DNA of 64,000 bases from Tessaracoccus antarcticus (lineage in GTDB: Bacteria > Actinomycetota > Actinomycetes > Propionibacteriales > Propionibacteriaceae): positions 186,001 to 250,000 of the forward strand of contig NZ_REFW01000004.1 of assembly GCF_003688855.1 (NCBI RefSeq), written 5' to 3'. The notes beneath the pieces are model-generated. The model saw only the letters and a list, made by a program, of their open reading frames with translations. It was not told the origin of the DNA and made no database searches. Positions within the stretch are counted from its first letter, which is position 1. Each line of letters starts with the position of its first letter. Shown here one piece after another: positions 54,003 to 62,475 of the stretch. A program made the translations under genes and the position numbers.

Positions 54003-55676
54003 ATGACCGATCACGCAGCGAAGGGGACCGGACGGCGTCGATGGTTCGGGCTGTTCTTCATCAGTTTGGGTGTCGCGCTCATCATCGTCGACTCCACCAT
54101 CGTCAACGTCGCCATCCCGTCGATCATCGACGACATCGGACTCACCTCCAGCGGCGCGCAGTGGGTGCAGGAGATCTACACGCTCGTCTTCGCGGCCCTG
54201 CTCCTGGTGTGGGGACGGCTGGCGGACCAGTGGGGCCGACGGCGCCTGTTCATCATTGGCGTGGTGATCTTCGCGGGGTCCAGCGTGCTGGCTGCCACGT
54301 CGGGAACAGGCACGCTCCTCATCCTCGCCCGTGCTGTCCAGGGCATCGGCGGCTCGATGATGCTGCCCACCTCGCTGTCGCTCCTCAACGCAGGGTTTCG
54401 TGGCAAGGAGCGGGGCATTGCCTTCGCGTTCTGGGGCGCGACGATCGGTGGCATGGCCGCCCTCGGCCCGCTGCTGGGTGGCTGGCTGACAACGTCGTTC
54501 TCATGGCGGTGGGCCTTCGGTATCAACATTCCCCTGGGTCTGCTGGTGATCGTGGGAATGCTCCTGTACGTGGCCGAGTCCAAGGACGAGCACGCTCGCG
54601 CAGGAACCGACATCCCCGGCGCGGTTCTGGCAGCCGTCGGCTTCGGCGGCCTGGTTTTCGGGCTCATCGAGGGCCGCAACTTCGGCTGGATCAGGGCGAC
54701 GGGGGACTTCTCGGCATTCGGGTGGACCTGGCCGTGGTCGGTGTCCGCGTCGGCCGTGGCAGGGACCGTTGGTGTGGCGGCGCTCGTGACCTTTGTCCTG
54801 GTGGAGCGCGGCCGCAACATTCGGGGTGACGCTGCCATGCTCGACCTCAGCCTCTTCACCATCCCGTCGTTCCGCAACGGCAACATTGCTGCGGCCATCG
54901 TCAGCCTCGGGGAGTTCGGCGTCATCTTCAGCCTGCCCCTGTGGCTGCAGAGCGTGACCGGCTACTCCGCCTTCGAGACGGGTCTGGCGCTCCTGCCCCT
55001 GGCGGTCGGCAGCTTCGCGGCCAGCGGGGTCAGCGCCACCATCGGGCAGCGGTTCACCCCGGTGACCCTCGTGAGGATGGGCATCGCGCTGGAGATCGTC
55101 GGCATCGCGGGCTTCGGACTGCTTCTGCGGACCGAGAGTGGCTGGCTCACCACCACACCCCTGCTCTTCGTCTACGGCATTGGCGTCGGACTGGCGACGG
55201 CGCAACTCACGGGTGTGGTGCTCGTTGATGTCCCGGTGGAGCGCAGCGGGCAGGGCTCCGGCACGCAGTCCACCGCACGCCAGGTGGGCTCCGCCCTCGG
55301 CATCGCCATCCTCGGCACCATCCTGTTCACCACGCTCGGCAGCCGTCTGGACGACGCCCTGCAGGCCATGGGGCAACTCCCCGACGTTGCGCGCCTCAAG
55401 TTCGTCGACGCCGTGAAGGACTCCGCAGGCGCCATCATCCCGTCGCTGCGGGCCGACCCGGCAACGGCCCCCGTGGCGGAGGCTGCCCGCAATGCATTCA
55501 CCGACGCCGCCCGTGCGTCGGCGCTCAGCGCGGCAGCGTTCCTGGTGGTCGGCATGCTGGCCAGCCTCTCGCTGGGTGGCCACAAGCACGACATCCCCCG
55601 TCACGCCTCGGACGAGGAGGCGACGGCTGACGTCGTGGCGCCCGACTCCCATCCCCTGCACGCGGCGTCCGACTGA
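54003..55676 (+). CDS. MFS transporter, DHA2 (14-TM) drug-exporter type
   Basis: 557 aa with about 14 hydrophobic segments. Motif A is visible as GRLADQWGRRRLFI (residues about 71-84) and motif C-like glycines in GGMAALGPLLGGWLT. DSTIVNVAIPSI in helix 1 is typical of the EmrB/QacA subfamily. Likely a proton-coupled exporter of drugs or metabolites; substrate unknown. It is divergent from operon B. Confidence 0.88.
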   Translation: MTDHAAKGTGRRRWFGLFFISLGVALIIVDSTIVNVAIPSIIDDIGLTSSGAQWVQEIYTLVFAALLLVWGRLADQWGRRRLFIIGVVIFAGSSVLAATSGTGTLLILARAVQGIGGSMMLPTSLSLLNAGFRGKERGIAFAFWGATIGGMAALGPLLGGWLTTSFSWRWAFGINIPLGLLVIVGMLLYVAESKDEHARAGTDIPGAVLAAVGFGGLVFGLIEGRNFGWIRATGDFSAFGWTWPWSVSASAVAGTVGVAALVTFVLVERGRNIRGDAAMLDLSLFTIPSFRNGNIAAAIVSLGEFGVIFSLPLWLQSVTGYSAFETGLALLPLAVGSFAASGVSATIGQRFTPVTLVRMGIALEIVGIAGFGLLLRTESGWLTTTPLLFVYGIGVGLATAQLTGVVLVDVPVERSGQGSGTQSTARQVGSALGIAILGTILFTTLGSRLDDALQAMGQLPDVARLKFVDAVKDSAGAIIPSLRADPATAPVAEAARNAFTDAARASALSAAAFLVVGMLASLSLGGHKHDIPRHASDEEATADVVAPDSHPLHAASD

Positions 55677-55709
55677 CGGCACTCGCCGCGTTGGCTGTGA
55701 GTCAGGGCG

Positions 55710-56045
55710 CTACTGGTCCTCTCGGTTGGACCAGACCTCGCTTGCCCACTGCCACGCGGCGACGGTCGCCGGGAAGCCTCGTGTCGTGAGGCCCAGCAGG
55801 ATCACCTGCTCGATGGCTTCACGGGTGACCCCGACGTCCAGTGCCTTGCGGACATTGGAGCGCACCGCGCCTTCGGACTGGGCGCCGACGGCGATCCCGA
55901 GTTTCACCAGCCGCAACGTGTGATCGTCGAGGGGCCCCGCTGCCTCAACGGCTCCGGCGACCGCATCGTGTCGTTCCACCACGTCGGCGAAACGGGAACG
56001 AAATGATCGGTAGATCTCTGGCAGATACTTCCCTGTGTCGTCCAT
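55710..56045 (-). CDS. Carboxymuconolactone decarboxylase-like protein
   Basis: 111 aa all-helical CMD/AhpD-like fold (LVKLGIAVGAQSEGAVRSNV, then EAIEQVILLGLTTRGFPAT). The AhpD CxxC redox pair is absent, so it is not a canonical peroxidase adaptor. ATG 56045 (MDDTGKYLPEIYRSF) is preferred over the longer frame. Role unknown. Confidence 0.8.
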   Translation of the reverse strand: MDDTGKYLPEIYRSFRSRFADVVERHDAVAGAVEAAGPLDDHTLRLVKLGIAVGAQSEGAVRSNVRKALDVGVTREAIEQVILLGLTTRGFPATVAAWQWASEVWSNREDQ

Positions 56046-56115
56046 GGCGGAATTGTTCCATGCGCACTGCCCCCGAGTCGGTGACACGTGATTGTTGCGT
56101 CGGAGGGGATGGTGG

Positions 56116-57123
56116 TCAGGTTCGGCCGCCGCGCTGGACCTCGTGCAGGACTTCTGTGCGCCGGAACCCGAACCTTTTGTTCAGGGACAGGATGGCATCG
56201 TTGCTCTGGGCGTTGGAGGTGTGGAGGAAGCGCGCTTCGGGGGCCGCAGCCTGAACCAGCGCAAGGTTCTCGGCCTTGAGCCAGGCGCCCATGCGGTGGC
56301 CCCGATGCTCGACGTGCACCCAGGTGTCGTCCTGTAGGGCGTGGTCCGGATCACTGGTCTGGATGTAGATGCGCGTGAAGCCGACGGGTTCGCCGTCGGG
56401 GGCGGTGAGCAGCGTGACGAACGTGACGTAGCCCCGGCGCGCGAGTCGCCCATCCTGGGCCACCAACTCCTCGACCGTGAGGTTCTGCGGGTCGACGTCC
56501 ATGTCTCCCGTGGGCACGTCAGCGTTCATGGCGTTCTGGACGGCGGCCATCTGGCCCAGACGATCGGGCGGTGTCGCGCCATGCCAGGAGTGGGCCGCGT
56601 AGCCCAGGGCGGGTGCGTCGCTGACGGATCGCCACTGCGCCAGCCGTTCCTCCGGCACCTGGAGGTCAAGCACCTGGTGGTCCTCGGTGAGGACCGTCGA
56701 GAACCCTGCACGCCTGGCAAAGTGCAGGCCCGCAGCCTCCGGTGTGACGGCGTTGACCTCGGCGATCAGCGTGGTCAGGCCCGCGCCGTCGGCCTCCTGC
56801 GACAGTCGCTCCAGCAACGCCGTCCCGATCCCGGAGCGACGGTGTCGCGGTGGAACGTAGACCTCGATGTTCCCGAGGTGCGCGTTCTGCTCGGTCTCCC
56901 ACTCGAGTACCGCGGCGCCGAGGCACTCGGACCCGACGAAGACGCCGAAGGCGCGTCGAACGGCCCTGCTCTCCTGGGTCAACTGGTCCAGCATGACCGA
57001 CTCCGGGAACACGACGGGCGCGTGCCGTCCCGCGGCGTCGCCCTCGTGGTAGGCCGCATACCAGGCGTGGAAAAGTGCCGGGTCATGCGCATCGAGCGCT
57101 TCAACGTTGATCACGGCGCCCAT
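56116..57123 (-). CDS. Tandem GNAT-family N-acetyltransferase
   Basis: 335 aa with two GNAT domains. The first has acetyl-CoA motif RHRRSGIGTALLERL (about 92-106). The second has HRGHRMGAWLKAENL (about 283-297) and SNAQSNDAILSLNKRFGF. The layout is like mycothiol synthase-type double acetyltransferases, but key MshD identity cannot be claimed. ATG 57123 is used. It is divergent from the P450 gene. Confidence 0.82.
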   Translation of the reverse strand: MGAVINVEALDAHDPALFHAWYAAYHEGDAAGRHAPVVFPESVMLDQLTQESRAVRRAFGVFVGSECLGAAVLEWETEQNAHLGNIEVYVPPRHRRSGIGTALLERLSQEADGAGLTTLIAEVNAVTPEAAGLHFARRAGFSTVLTEDHQVLDLQVPEERLAQWRSVSDAPALGYAAHSWHGATPPDRLGQMAAVQNAMNADVPTGDMDVDPQNLTVEELVAQDGRLARRGYVTFVTLLTAPDGEPVGFTRIYIQTSDPDHALQDDTWVHVEHRGHRMGAWLKAENLALVQAAAPEARFLHTSNAQSNDAILSLNKRFGFRRTEVLHEVQRGGRT

Positions 57124-57242
57124 GGAACCACATTCGAGGGTCCATAACTCTTCGGTCTTGCTTGGGTGGTGCTCGACCAGAACCCCACCACCCAAGCCCC
57201 CATGGTCCGGCGGGGTCCATGCGGTGCTGTGGGGTGGGGGGC

Positions 57243-57248
57243 TAGCCT
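57243..57248 (+). promoter_or_regulatory. -10 box of the P450 gene
   Basis: TAGCCT followed by 10 bases and ATG 57259; a very short leader or leaderless transcript is likely. Confidence 0.4.
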
Positions 57249-57258
57249 CGTGGAACGG

Positions 57259-58515
57259 ATGGGCGAGACGTGGGAAGAGGTGGGGATCATCACTGATCTG
57301 CGGTGGTCGAGGAAGCCGGGGGAGGCCGCGGAGCCTCGTGTGGAGAAGGACGGCGACCTGTGGCGCATCCGGTCCATGGAGGTGGCGCGCCAGGTGCTGC
57401 GCGCCCGGCATGCCACCACGCAGGCCGGGTTCACGGCCGAGGCCATCCCACAGGGTTTCCTCAAGAACCACCCCATCCTGTTCTCCGATGGGCCACTCCA
57501 CGACGAGCAGCGCTCCAAGGTGGCGCGGTTCTTCGCCCCCAAGATCGTGGCCACCCGCTACCAGGACCTCATGGACTCGGCTGCGGAGGCCGTGATCGCC
57601 GATGCGCAGAGCAGTGACAGCTTCGACCTCGACGAGCTGAGCCTCTACTTCACCGTCGAGGTGACCGCGGAGGTGGTGGGCCTCACGAACTCGAAGGTCC
57701 GCCCCATGTCGCACCGCCTCGTCCGCTTCTTCAACCAGCCGGCCTTCGACATCACCCGCAAGGACCTCGGCCGCACCAACAGGCAGTGGATGCAGGCGGC
57801 CCTCAACGGTCTATGGCCGGTGGTGCGGTTCTGGTTCTCCGACGTCCGCCCCGCCATCCGTGCACGCCGCAAGGAGCCGCAGGAAGACGTCATCAGCCAC
57901 CTCATCGCCGAGGGCTACGGCAACATGGACATCCTCGTGGAGGCCACCACGTACGGCACCGCCGGCATGGTCACCACGCGCGAGTACATCTGCATGGCCG
58001 CCTGGCACCTGCTCAAGCACGACGCCCTGCGCGCCCGCTACCTCGTCGCCGGCGAGAAGGAACGCCACGCCATCCTGCACGAGATCATCCGGCTGGAACC
58101 CGTGGTGGGGCACATCTACCGCCGCGCCCAGGACGACATCGAGATCAGCGACGGCGACCAGACCTGGACCATCCGGGCCGGCGAACTCATCGACCTCTAC
58201 ATCCGGCACACCAACGCCGACCCGCTGACCGTCGGGGACGAGCCCCTGAACCTGTGCCCCGGACGGGAGCTGCCCCGTGGTGTGAACGAGACCGTCCTGA
58301 GCTTCGGGGACGGTGCCCACAAGTGCCCCGGCCAGCACCTGGCCATCTCCGAATCCGACGCCCTGCTGCGTCGGCTGCTCGCACGGGACGTCGTCATCCT
58401 CCAGGAGCCGGTCATGGGCTGGGACGAGCTGATTTCCGGCTACATGCTCCGTGGTTTCGCGCTGCGGATCGGGCCCGGAACATGGCGTCATGACGGCGCC
58501 CCGTCGGAGGCCTGA
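57259..58515 (+). CDS. Cytochrome P450
   Basis: 418 aa from ATG 57259; an in-frame ATG at 57166 adds 31 unlikely residues. It has HDEQR in helix C (81-85), I-helix AGMVTT (235-240), K-helix EIIR (275-278) and the haem loop FGDGAHKCPGQHLA with Cys356 as thiolate ligand. All essentials for a soluble class I P450 are present, and a separate ferredoxin would be needed. No redox partner gene lies nearby. Substrate unknown. Confidence 0.92.
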   Translation: MGETWEEVGIITDLRWSRKPGEAAEPRVEKDGDLWRIRSMEVARQVLRARHATTQAGFTAEAIPQGFLKNHPILFSDGPLHDEQRSKVARFFAPKIVATRYQDLMDSAAEAVIADAQSSDSFDLDELSLYFTVEVTAEVVGLTNSKVRPMSHRLVRFFNQPAFDITRKDLGRTNRQWMQAALNGLWPVVRFWFSDVRPAIRARRKEPQEDVISHLIAEGYGNMDILVEATTYGTAGMVTTREYICMAAWHLLKHDALRARYLVAGEKERHAILHEIIRLEPVVGHIYRRAQDDIEISDGDQTWTIRAGELIDLYIRHTNADPLTVGDEPLNLCPGRELPRGVNETVLSFGDGAHKCPGQHLAISESDALLRRLLARDVVILQEPVMGWDELISGYMLRGFALRIGPGTWRHDGAPSEA

Positions 58516-58559
58516 GGCCGCGCGCCCCATCCGAACATTCGTCGTGCGCAAGTTGCGGC

Positions 58560-58565
58560 TAGGGT
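58560..58565 (+). promoter_or_regulatory. Leaderless-type -10 box of glmM
   Basis: TAGGGT, then 6 bases, then the GTG start at 58572; no Shine-Dalgarno sequence. A weak TTCGTC lies 16 bases upstream (58538-58543). Confidence 0.5.
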
Positions 58566-58571
58566 GTTGCA

Positions 58572-59924
58572 GTGGCTCGACTCTTTGGTACTGACGGCGT
58601 TCGTGGCGTCGCAAACGTGGATCTGACGGCAGAACTCGCTCTCGACCTTGCGGTCGCGGCGGCGCACGTCCTTGGCGAGGCCGGTGCTTTCGGCCGACGC
58701 CAACCGACGGCACTGGTGGCGCGTGACCCCCGCGCCTCCGGCGAGTTCCTGGAGGCCGCGGTGTGCGCCGGACTGGCCAGCGCCGGTGTTGACGTGATGC
58801 GCATCGGCGTGGTTCCCACCCCGGCGGCGGCGTTCCTCGTCAACGAGTACCGCACCGACCTCGGCGTGATGATCTCCGCCTCCCACAACGACATGCCGGA
58901 CAACGGGATCAAGTTCTTCTCCCGCGGCGGGGTGAAGCTCAGCGACGACCTCGAGGACGCCATCGAACAGCACCTCGGTGAGCACTGGCAGCGCCCCATC
59001 GGCGACAAGGTGGGCCGCATCATCTCCGAGCCGCACGCCGTCGACCTGTACGTGGCACACCTCGTGAAGTCGCTGCGGAAGAAGAAGCCGCTGAGCGGGC
59101 TCACCGTGGTGCTGGACTGCGCCAACGGCGCCAGCTACCAGACCGCGATGCTGGCCTTCGAGGGCGCGGGTGCCGCCGTCACCACCATTTTCGCCAAGCC
59201 CGACGGCACCAACATCAACGCGGGCTGCGGTTCCACCCACCCGGAGACGCTGCAGCGCGCCGTCGTCTCATCCAATGCGGACATGGGCCTGGCCTTCGAC
59301 GGCGACGCCGACCGATGCCTCGCCGTCGACCACGAGGGTGAGATCGTCGACGGCGACCAGGTGCTCGCCATCCTGGCCCTCTCCCTGCAGGAGGACCACA
59401 GGTTGGCCTCCAACACCGTCGTCGCCACGGTCATGAGCAACCTCGGGTTCGTCCAGGCCATGAAGGCCAACGACATCCGCGTCGACCAGACCAAGGTGGG
59501 CGACCGCTATGTGCTGGAATCCATGAACGCCAACGGCTTCAGCCTCGGCGGTGAGCAGTCCGGGCACGTCATCATGAGCGAGTTCGCCACCACCGGCGAC
59601 GGCGTTCTCACGGGCCTGCATCTGGCCAAGCGGGTGGTGAAGACCGGGAAGACGCTGAAGGAGCTCGCCTCCGTCATGACGCGCCTGCCGCAGGTGGTCA
59701 TCAACGTGGGCAACGTCGACAAGCTGCGCGCGGGCATCGACCCCGAGATCACCAGCGCCGTCTCCGACGCCAACCACGAACTGGGCGAGAGTGGCCGCGT
59801 CGTGCTGCGACCCTCCGGTACAGAGCCCGTGGTGCGCGTCATGGTGGAGGCGCCCACGATGGACAAGGCCGAGGAGATCGCCCAGCGTCTGGCGGAGAAG
59901 GTCAGGACGCGGCTCGGCCGCTGA
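58572..59924 (+). CDS. glmM: Phosphoglucosamine mutase
   Basis: 450 aa; converts glucosamine-6-phosphate to glucosamine-1-phosphate for UDP-GlcNAc and peptidoglycan. It begins MARLFGTDGVRGVAN. The phosphoserine is Ser104 in ISASHN, metal-binding is DGDADRC, and sugar-phosphate binding is RPSGTEPVVRVM. GTG start. In many Actinobacteria it lies close to rpsI; here it is 24 kb away. glmS, the previous pathway step, is 3.9 kb downstream. Confidence 0.97.
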   Translation: MARLFGTDGVRGVANVDLTAELALDLAVAAAHVLGEAGAFGRRQPTALVARDPRASGEFLEAAVCAGLASAGVDVMRIGVVPTPAAAFLVNEYRTDLGVMISASHNDMPDNGIKFFSRGGVKLSDDLEDAIEQHLGEHWQRPIGDKVGRIISEPHAVDLYVAHLVKSLRKKKPLSGLTVVLDCANGASYQTAMLAFEGAGAAVTTIFAKPDGTNINAGCGSTHPETLQRAVVSSNADMGLAFDGDADRCLAVDHEGEIVDGDQVLAILALSLQEDHRLASNTVVATVMSNLGFVQAMKANDIRVDQTKVGDRYVLESMNANGFSLGGEQSGHVIMSEFATTGDGVLTGLHLAKRVVKTGKTLKELASVMTRLPQVVINVGNVDKLRAGIDPEITSAVSDANHELGESGRVVLRPSGTEPVVRVMVEAPTMDKAEEIAQRLAEKVRTRLGR

Positions 59925-59930
59925 TCCCGC

Positions 59931-60863
59931 TCAGACCTTCCGGATGGCGATGGTCTGGACGCTGTGGTTCGGGCCCTTCCGGAGAATGGCGGTGGCCCGG
60001 TCACGCGTGGGGACAATGTTGAACCGCAGGTTGGGGCCGTTGATGTCGTCCCACACCTGCGACGCGAAGTCCCACGCCTCCGTGTCGCCGAGCGTCGTGA
60101 ACTGCTTGAAGTAGCTGCGCTCGTCCTGGAAGGCCGTGTCCCGCAGGGCCATGAACCGCTCCAGGAACCACCGCTTGATGTCGGCCTCGTCGGCATCGAC
60201 GAACACGGAGAAGTCGAAGAAGTCGCTGACGGCCGGCCCCGAGGTGCCGTCGGGCTCGATACGGGCAGGCTGCAGCACGTTGAGCCCCTCGATGATGAGG
60301 ATGTCCGGGGACTCCACCACGATCGAATGCTCCGGATCGATGTCGTAGATCAAGTGGCTGTAGACCGGCACCTCGACATGGGGGACGCCGGACTTCACGT
60401 CCACCACGAACTGCAGGAGCGCCCGACGGTTGTACGACTCGGGGAAGCCCTTGCGTTCCAGCAGACCCCGGCTCTCGAGCTCCGCGTTGGGATACAGGAA
60501 GCCGTCGGTGGTGACCAGGTCCACGCGCGGCGACCCCGGCGCGCGTCGGAGCAGTTCCTGCAGCAGGCGTGACGTCGTGGACTTGCCGACGGCCACGGAC
60601 CCCGCCACCCCGATGACGAACGGTGTGGGGCGCACACGCAACCGCAGGAACTCGTTGCTGTCGTCACGCAACCGGCAGGCGTTGGCCATGTAGAGGTGAA
60701 GGAGCTGCGTCAGGGGACGGTAGATCTCGGCGACGTCCTCCTGGGACGTCGGGTCGCCGAGGCCGCGCAGGCGGGCAAGCGTGGCTTCGTCGACGTCGAT
60801 CTGGGTGGCGTCCGCCAGCGATGACCACGCTCCGCGTCTCACCACCACAAAGGGTCGGGCCAC
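59931..60863 (-). CDS. coaA: Pantothenate kinase, type I
   Basis: 310 aa from GTG 60863; ATG 60899 is an alternative, but the chosen start matches the family length and N-terminus. It carries out the first step of CoA synthesis. P-loop GSVAVGKS (88-95) is followed by VDLVTTDGFLYPN and KGFPESYNRRALLQF, all diagnostic of bacterial CoaA. It is convergent with glmM, with a 6-base gap between stops. Confidence 0.95.
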   Translation of the reverse strand: MARPFVVVRRGAWSSLADATQIDVDEATLARLRGLGDPTSQEDVAEIYRPLTQLLHLYMANACRLRDDSNEFLRLRVRPTPFVIGVAGSVAVGKSTTSRLLQELLRRAPGSPRVDLVTTDGFLYPNAELESRGLLERKGFPESYNRRALLQFVVDVKSGVPHVEVPVYSHLIYDIDPEHSIVVESPDILIIEGLNVLQPARIEPDGTSGPAVSDFFDFSVFVDADEADIKRWFLERFMALRDTAFQDERSYFKQFTTLGDTEAWDFASQVWDDINGPNLRFNIVPTRDRATAILRKGPNHSVQTIAIRKV

Positions 60864-61061
60864 AGTCGTCTCATCTCGGTTGGCGTCGCCCCCAAGCATG
60901 CAGGAGAGCAGGGGGCGGGACAAGCCATGGCGGCGGCGCACACCCCGCCCCACTCATTCCTCACCGAAGGCAGAAGCTGGGGCGCTCGGATGAAACCTCG
61001 GGTGACCCTTCCCAGGGTGATGGGGGCGTACGCGCAGAACGTCTCTCGCCCGTCCGTGCGC

Positions 61062-61067
61062 TAGCGT
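61062..61067 (+). promoter_or_regulatory. Leaderless-type -10 box of the photolyase gene
   Basis: TAGCGT, then 6 bases, then ATG 61074; no ribosome binding site is present. It lies in the divergent gap with coaA. Confidence 0.5.
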
Positions 61068-61073
61068 CGTCCC

Positions 61074-62426
61074 ATGTCAGCCACTTCCATCCTCTGGTTG
61101 CGACGCGACCTGCGGTTGCACGACCTGCCCGCCCTCACCGTCGCCGCTGGTGTCGGGACCGTCCTGCCCGTGTTCGTGCTCGACGAGAAACTGCTGGCCG
61201 AGTCCAGCGTCCGCACCGTGTGCCTGCTGCGGGCACTGCGGGCCGCCCAGGAGTCCTACGACGGCCGCATCGTCATCCGCAGTGGCTCACCCGAAGAGGT
61301 CCTGCCCGAGCTGGCACGGGAGGTGGGGGCGACCACCATCCACGTCTCGGCCGAATCGCAGCCCTATGGTCGCATCCGCGACCAACGGGTCCGCAATGCC
61401 CTGGGCGACGACGTGGAGCTCGTCGGCACGTCCAGCCCCTACGCCGTGGACCCCGGGACGCTGCTGAACCAGTCACTCACGCCGTTTCAGGTGTTCACCC
61501 CGTTCTGCAAGGCCTGGAACGCCCACGGCTGGCCCTCGCCCGCGACGCTGCCGAGGGGGCTGGAATTCGCCCACGGCGTTGACAGCCTGGAGGTCCCGGA
61601 GCCGCAGGACCTTGACGTCGACCTGCCCGAGGTGGGGGAGGAGGCCGCCACGCAGAGGTGGGCCGACTTCCTTGACGTGATCGACGCCTACGACACGGAC
61701 CGCGACAAGCCCGGCATCGACGGCACGTCCCAGCTGTCCATGCACCTGAAGTACGGCACCGTGCACCCCCGTACCCTCCTGGCGGACCTTGACCAGCGGC
61801 ACCCAGGGCACAAGCGGTTCGCCACCGAACTCGCCTGGCGGGAGTTCTACGCAGACGTGCTGTGGCACAACCCGGAGTCGGAGTGGCACGACCTCAAACC
61901 CGGACTGCAGGACATCATCTATGAGGACCCCGATACCGACGACGACGTCGCCGCCCAGTTCGCCGCGTGGCGCGAGGGCCGGACGGGTTTCCCCTTCGTC
62001 GACGCCGGCATGCGGCAGCTGGCCCGCACGGGCTGGATGCACAACAGGGTGCGGATGGTGGTGGCCAGTTTCCTCACCAAGGACCTGCACATCTGGTGGC
62101 CGCACGGGGCCCGCCACTTCATGGAGTTGTTGCGCGACGGGGACCCCGCGTCCAACTCCCACGGCTGGCAGTGGACGGCGGGCACCGGGACCGACGCCTC
62201 CCCCTATTTCAGGGTGTTCAACCCCGTCACGCAAGGGCTGCGGTTTGATCCGGATGGCCGCTACGTGCGCCAGTGGATACCCGAGCTGGGCCACCTCGCC
62301 GGCAAACGCGCCCATGAACCGTGGGACCAGGGAGACGGTTACGACCACGGCTACCCGGAGCGGATCGTGGACCACGCCAGGGAGCGCGACGTCGCGCTGG
62401 AGCGCTACGGACAGGCAAAAAACTGA
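61074..62426 (+). CDS. phr: Deoxyribodipyrimidine photolyase (class I CPD type)
   Basis: 450 aa. The N-terminal antenna domain begins SILWLRRDLRLHDLPAL. The FAD domain has WREFYADVLWHNPE, GFPFVDAGMRQL and NSHGWQWTAGTGTDA, matching class I CPD photolyases that repair UV dimers with light. Length and motifs are complete. A cryptochrome-like role cannot be excluded, but the Trp-rich core favours repair. Confidence 0.93.
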   Translation: MSATSILWLRRDLRLHDLPALTVAAGVGTVLPVFVLDEKLLAESSVRTVCLLRALRAAQESYDGRIVIRSGSPEEVLPELAREVGATTIHVSAESQPYGRIRDQRVRNALGDDVELVGTSSPYAVDPGTLLNQSLTPFQVFTPFCKAWNAHGWPSPATLPRGLEFAHGVDSLEVPEPQDLDVDLPEVGEEAATQRWADFLDVIDAYDTDRDKPGIDGTSQLSMHLKYGTVHPRTLLADLDQRHPGHKRFATELAWREFYADVLWHNPESEWHDLKPGLQDIIYEDPDTDDDVAAQFAAWREGRTGFPFVDAGMRQLARTGWMHNRVRMVVASFLTKDLHIWWPHGARHFMELLRDGDPASNSHGWQWTAGTGTDASPYFRVFNPVTQGLRFDPDGRYVRQWIPELGHLAGKRAHEPWDQGDGYDHGYPERIVDHARERDVALERYGQAKN

Positions 62427-62462
62427 CCAAGCCCGGATGTCAAGAAGTGAGCATTTGTGCTG

Positions 62463-62468
62463 TACGGT
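62463..62468 (+). promoter_or_regulatory. Leaderless-type -10 box of glmS
   Basis: TACGGT followed by 7 bases and GTG 62476. This very short or absent leader leaves no room for a glmS ribozyme or other leader control. Confidence 0.4.
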
Positions 62469-62475
62469 TCTCGAC

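Noticed and set aside
62427-62475. glmS ribozyme or leader regulation
   Set aside because: Only 49 bases separate glmS from the photolyase gene, and a -10 box lies 7 bases before the start codon.
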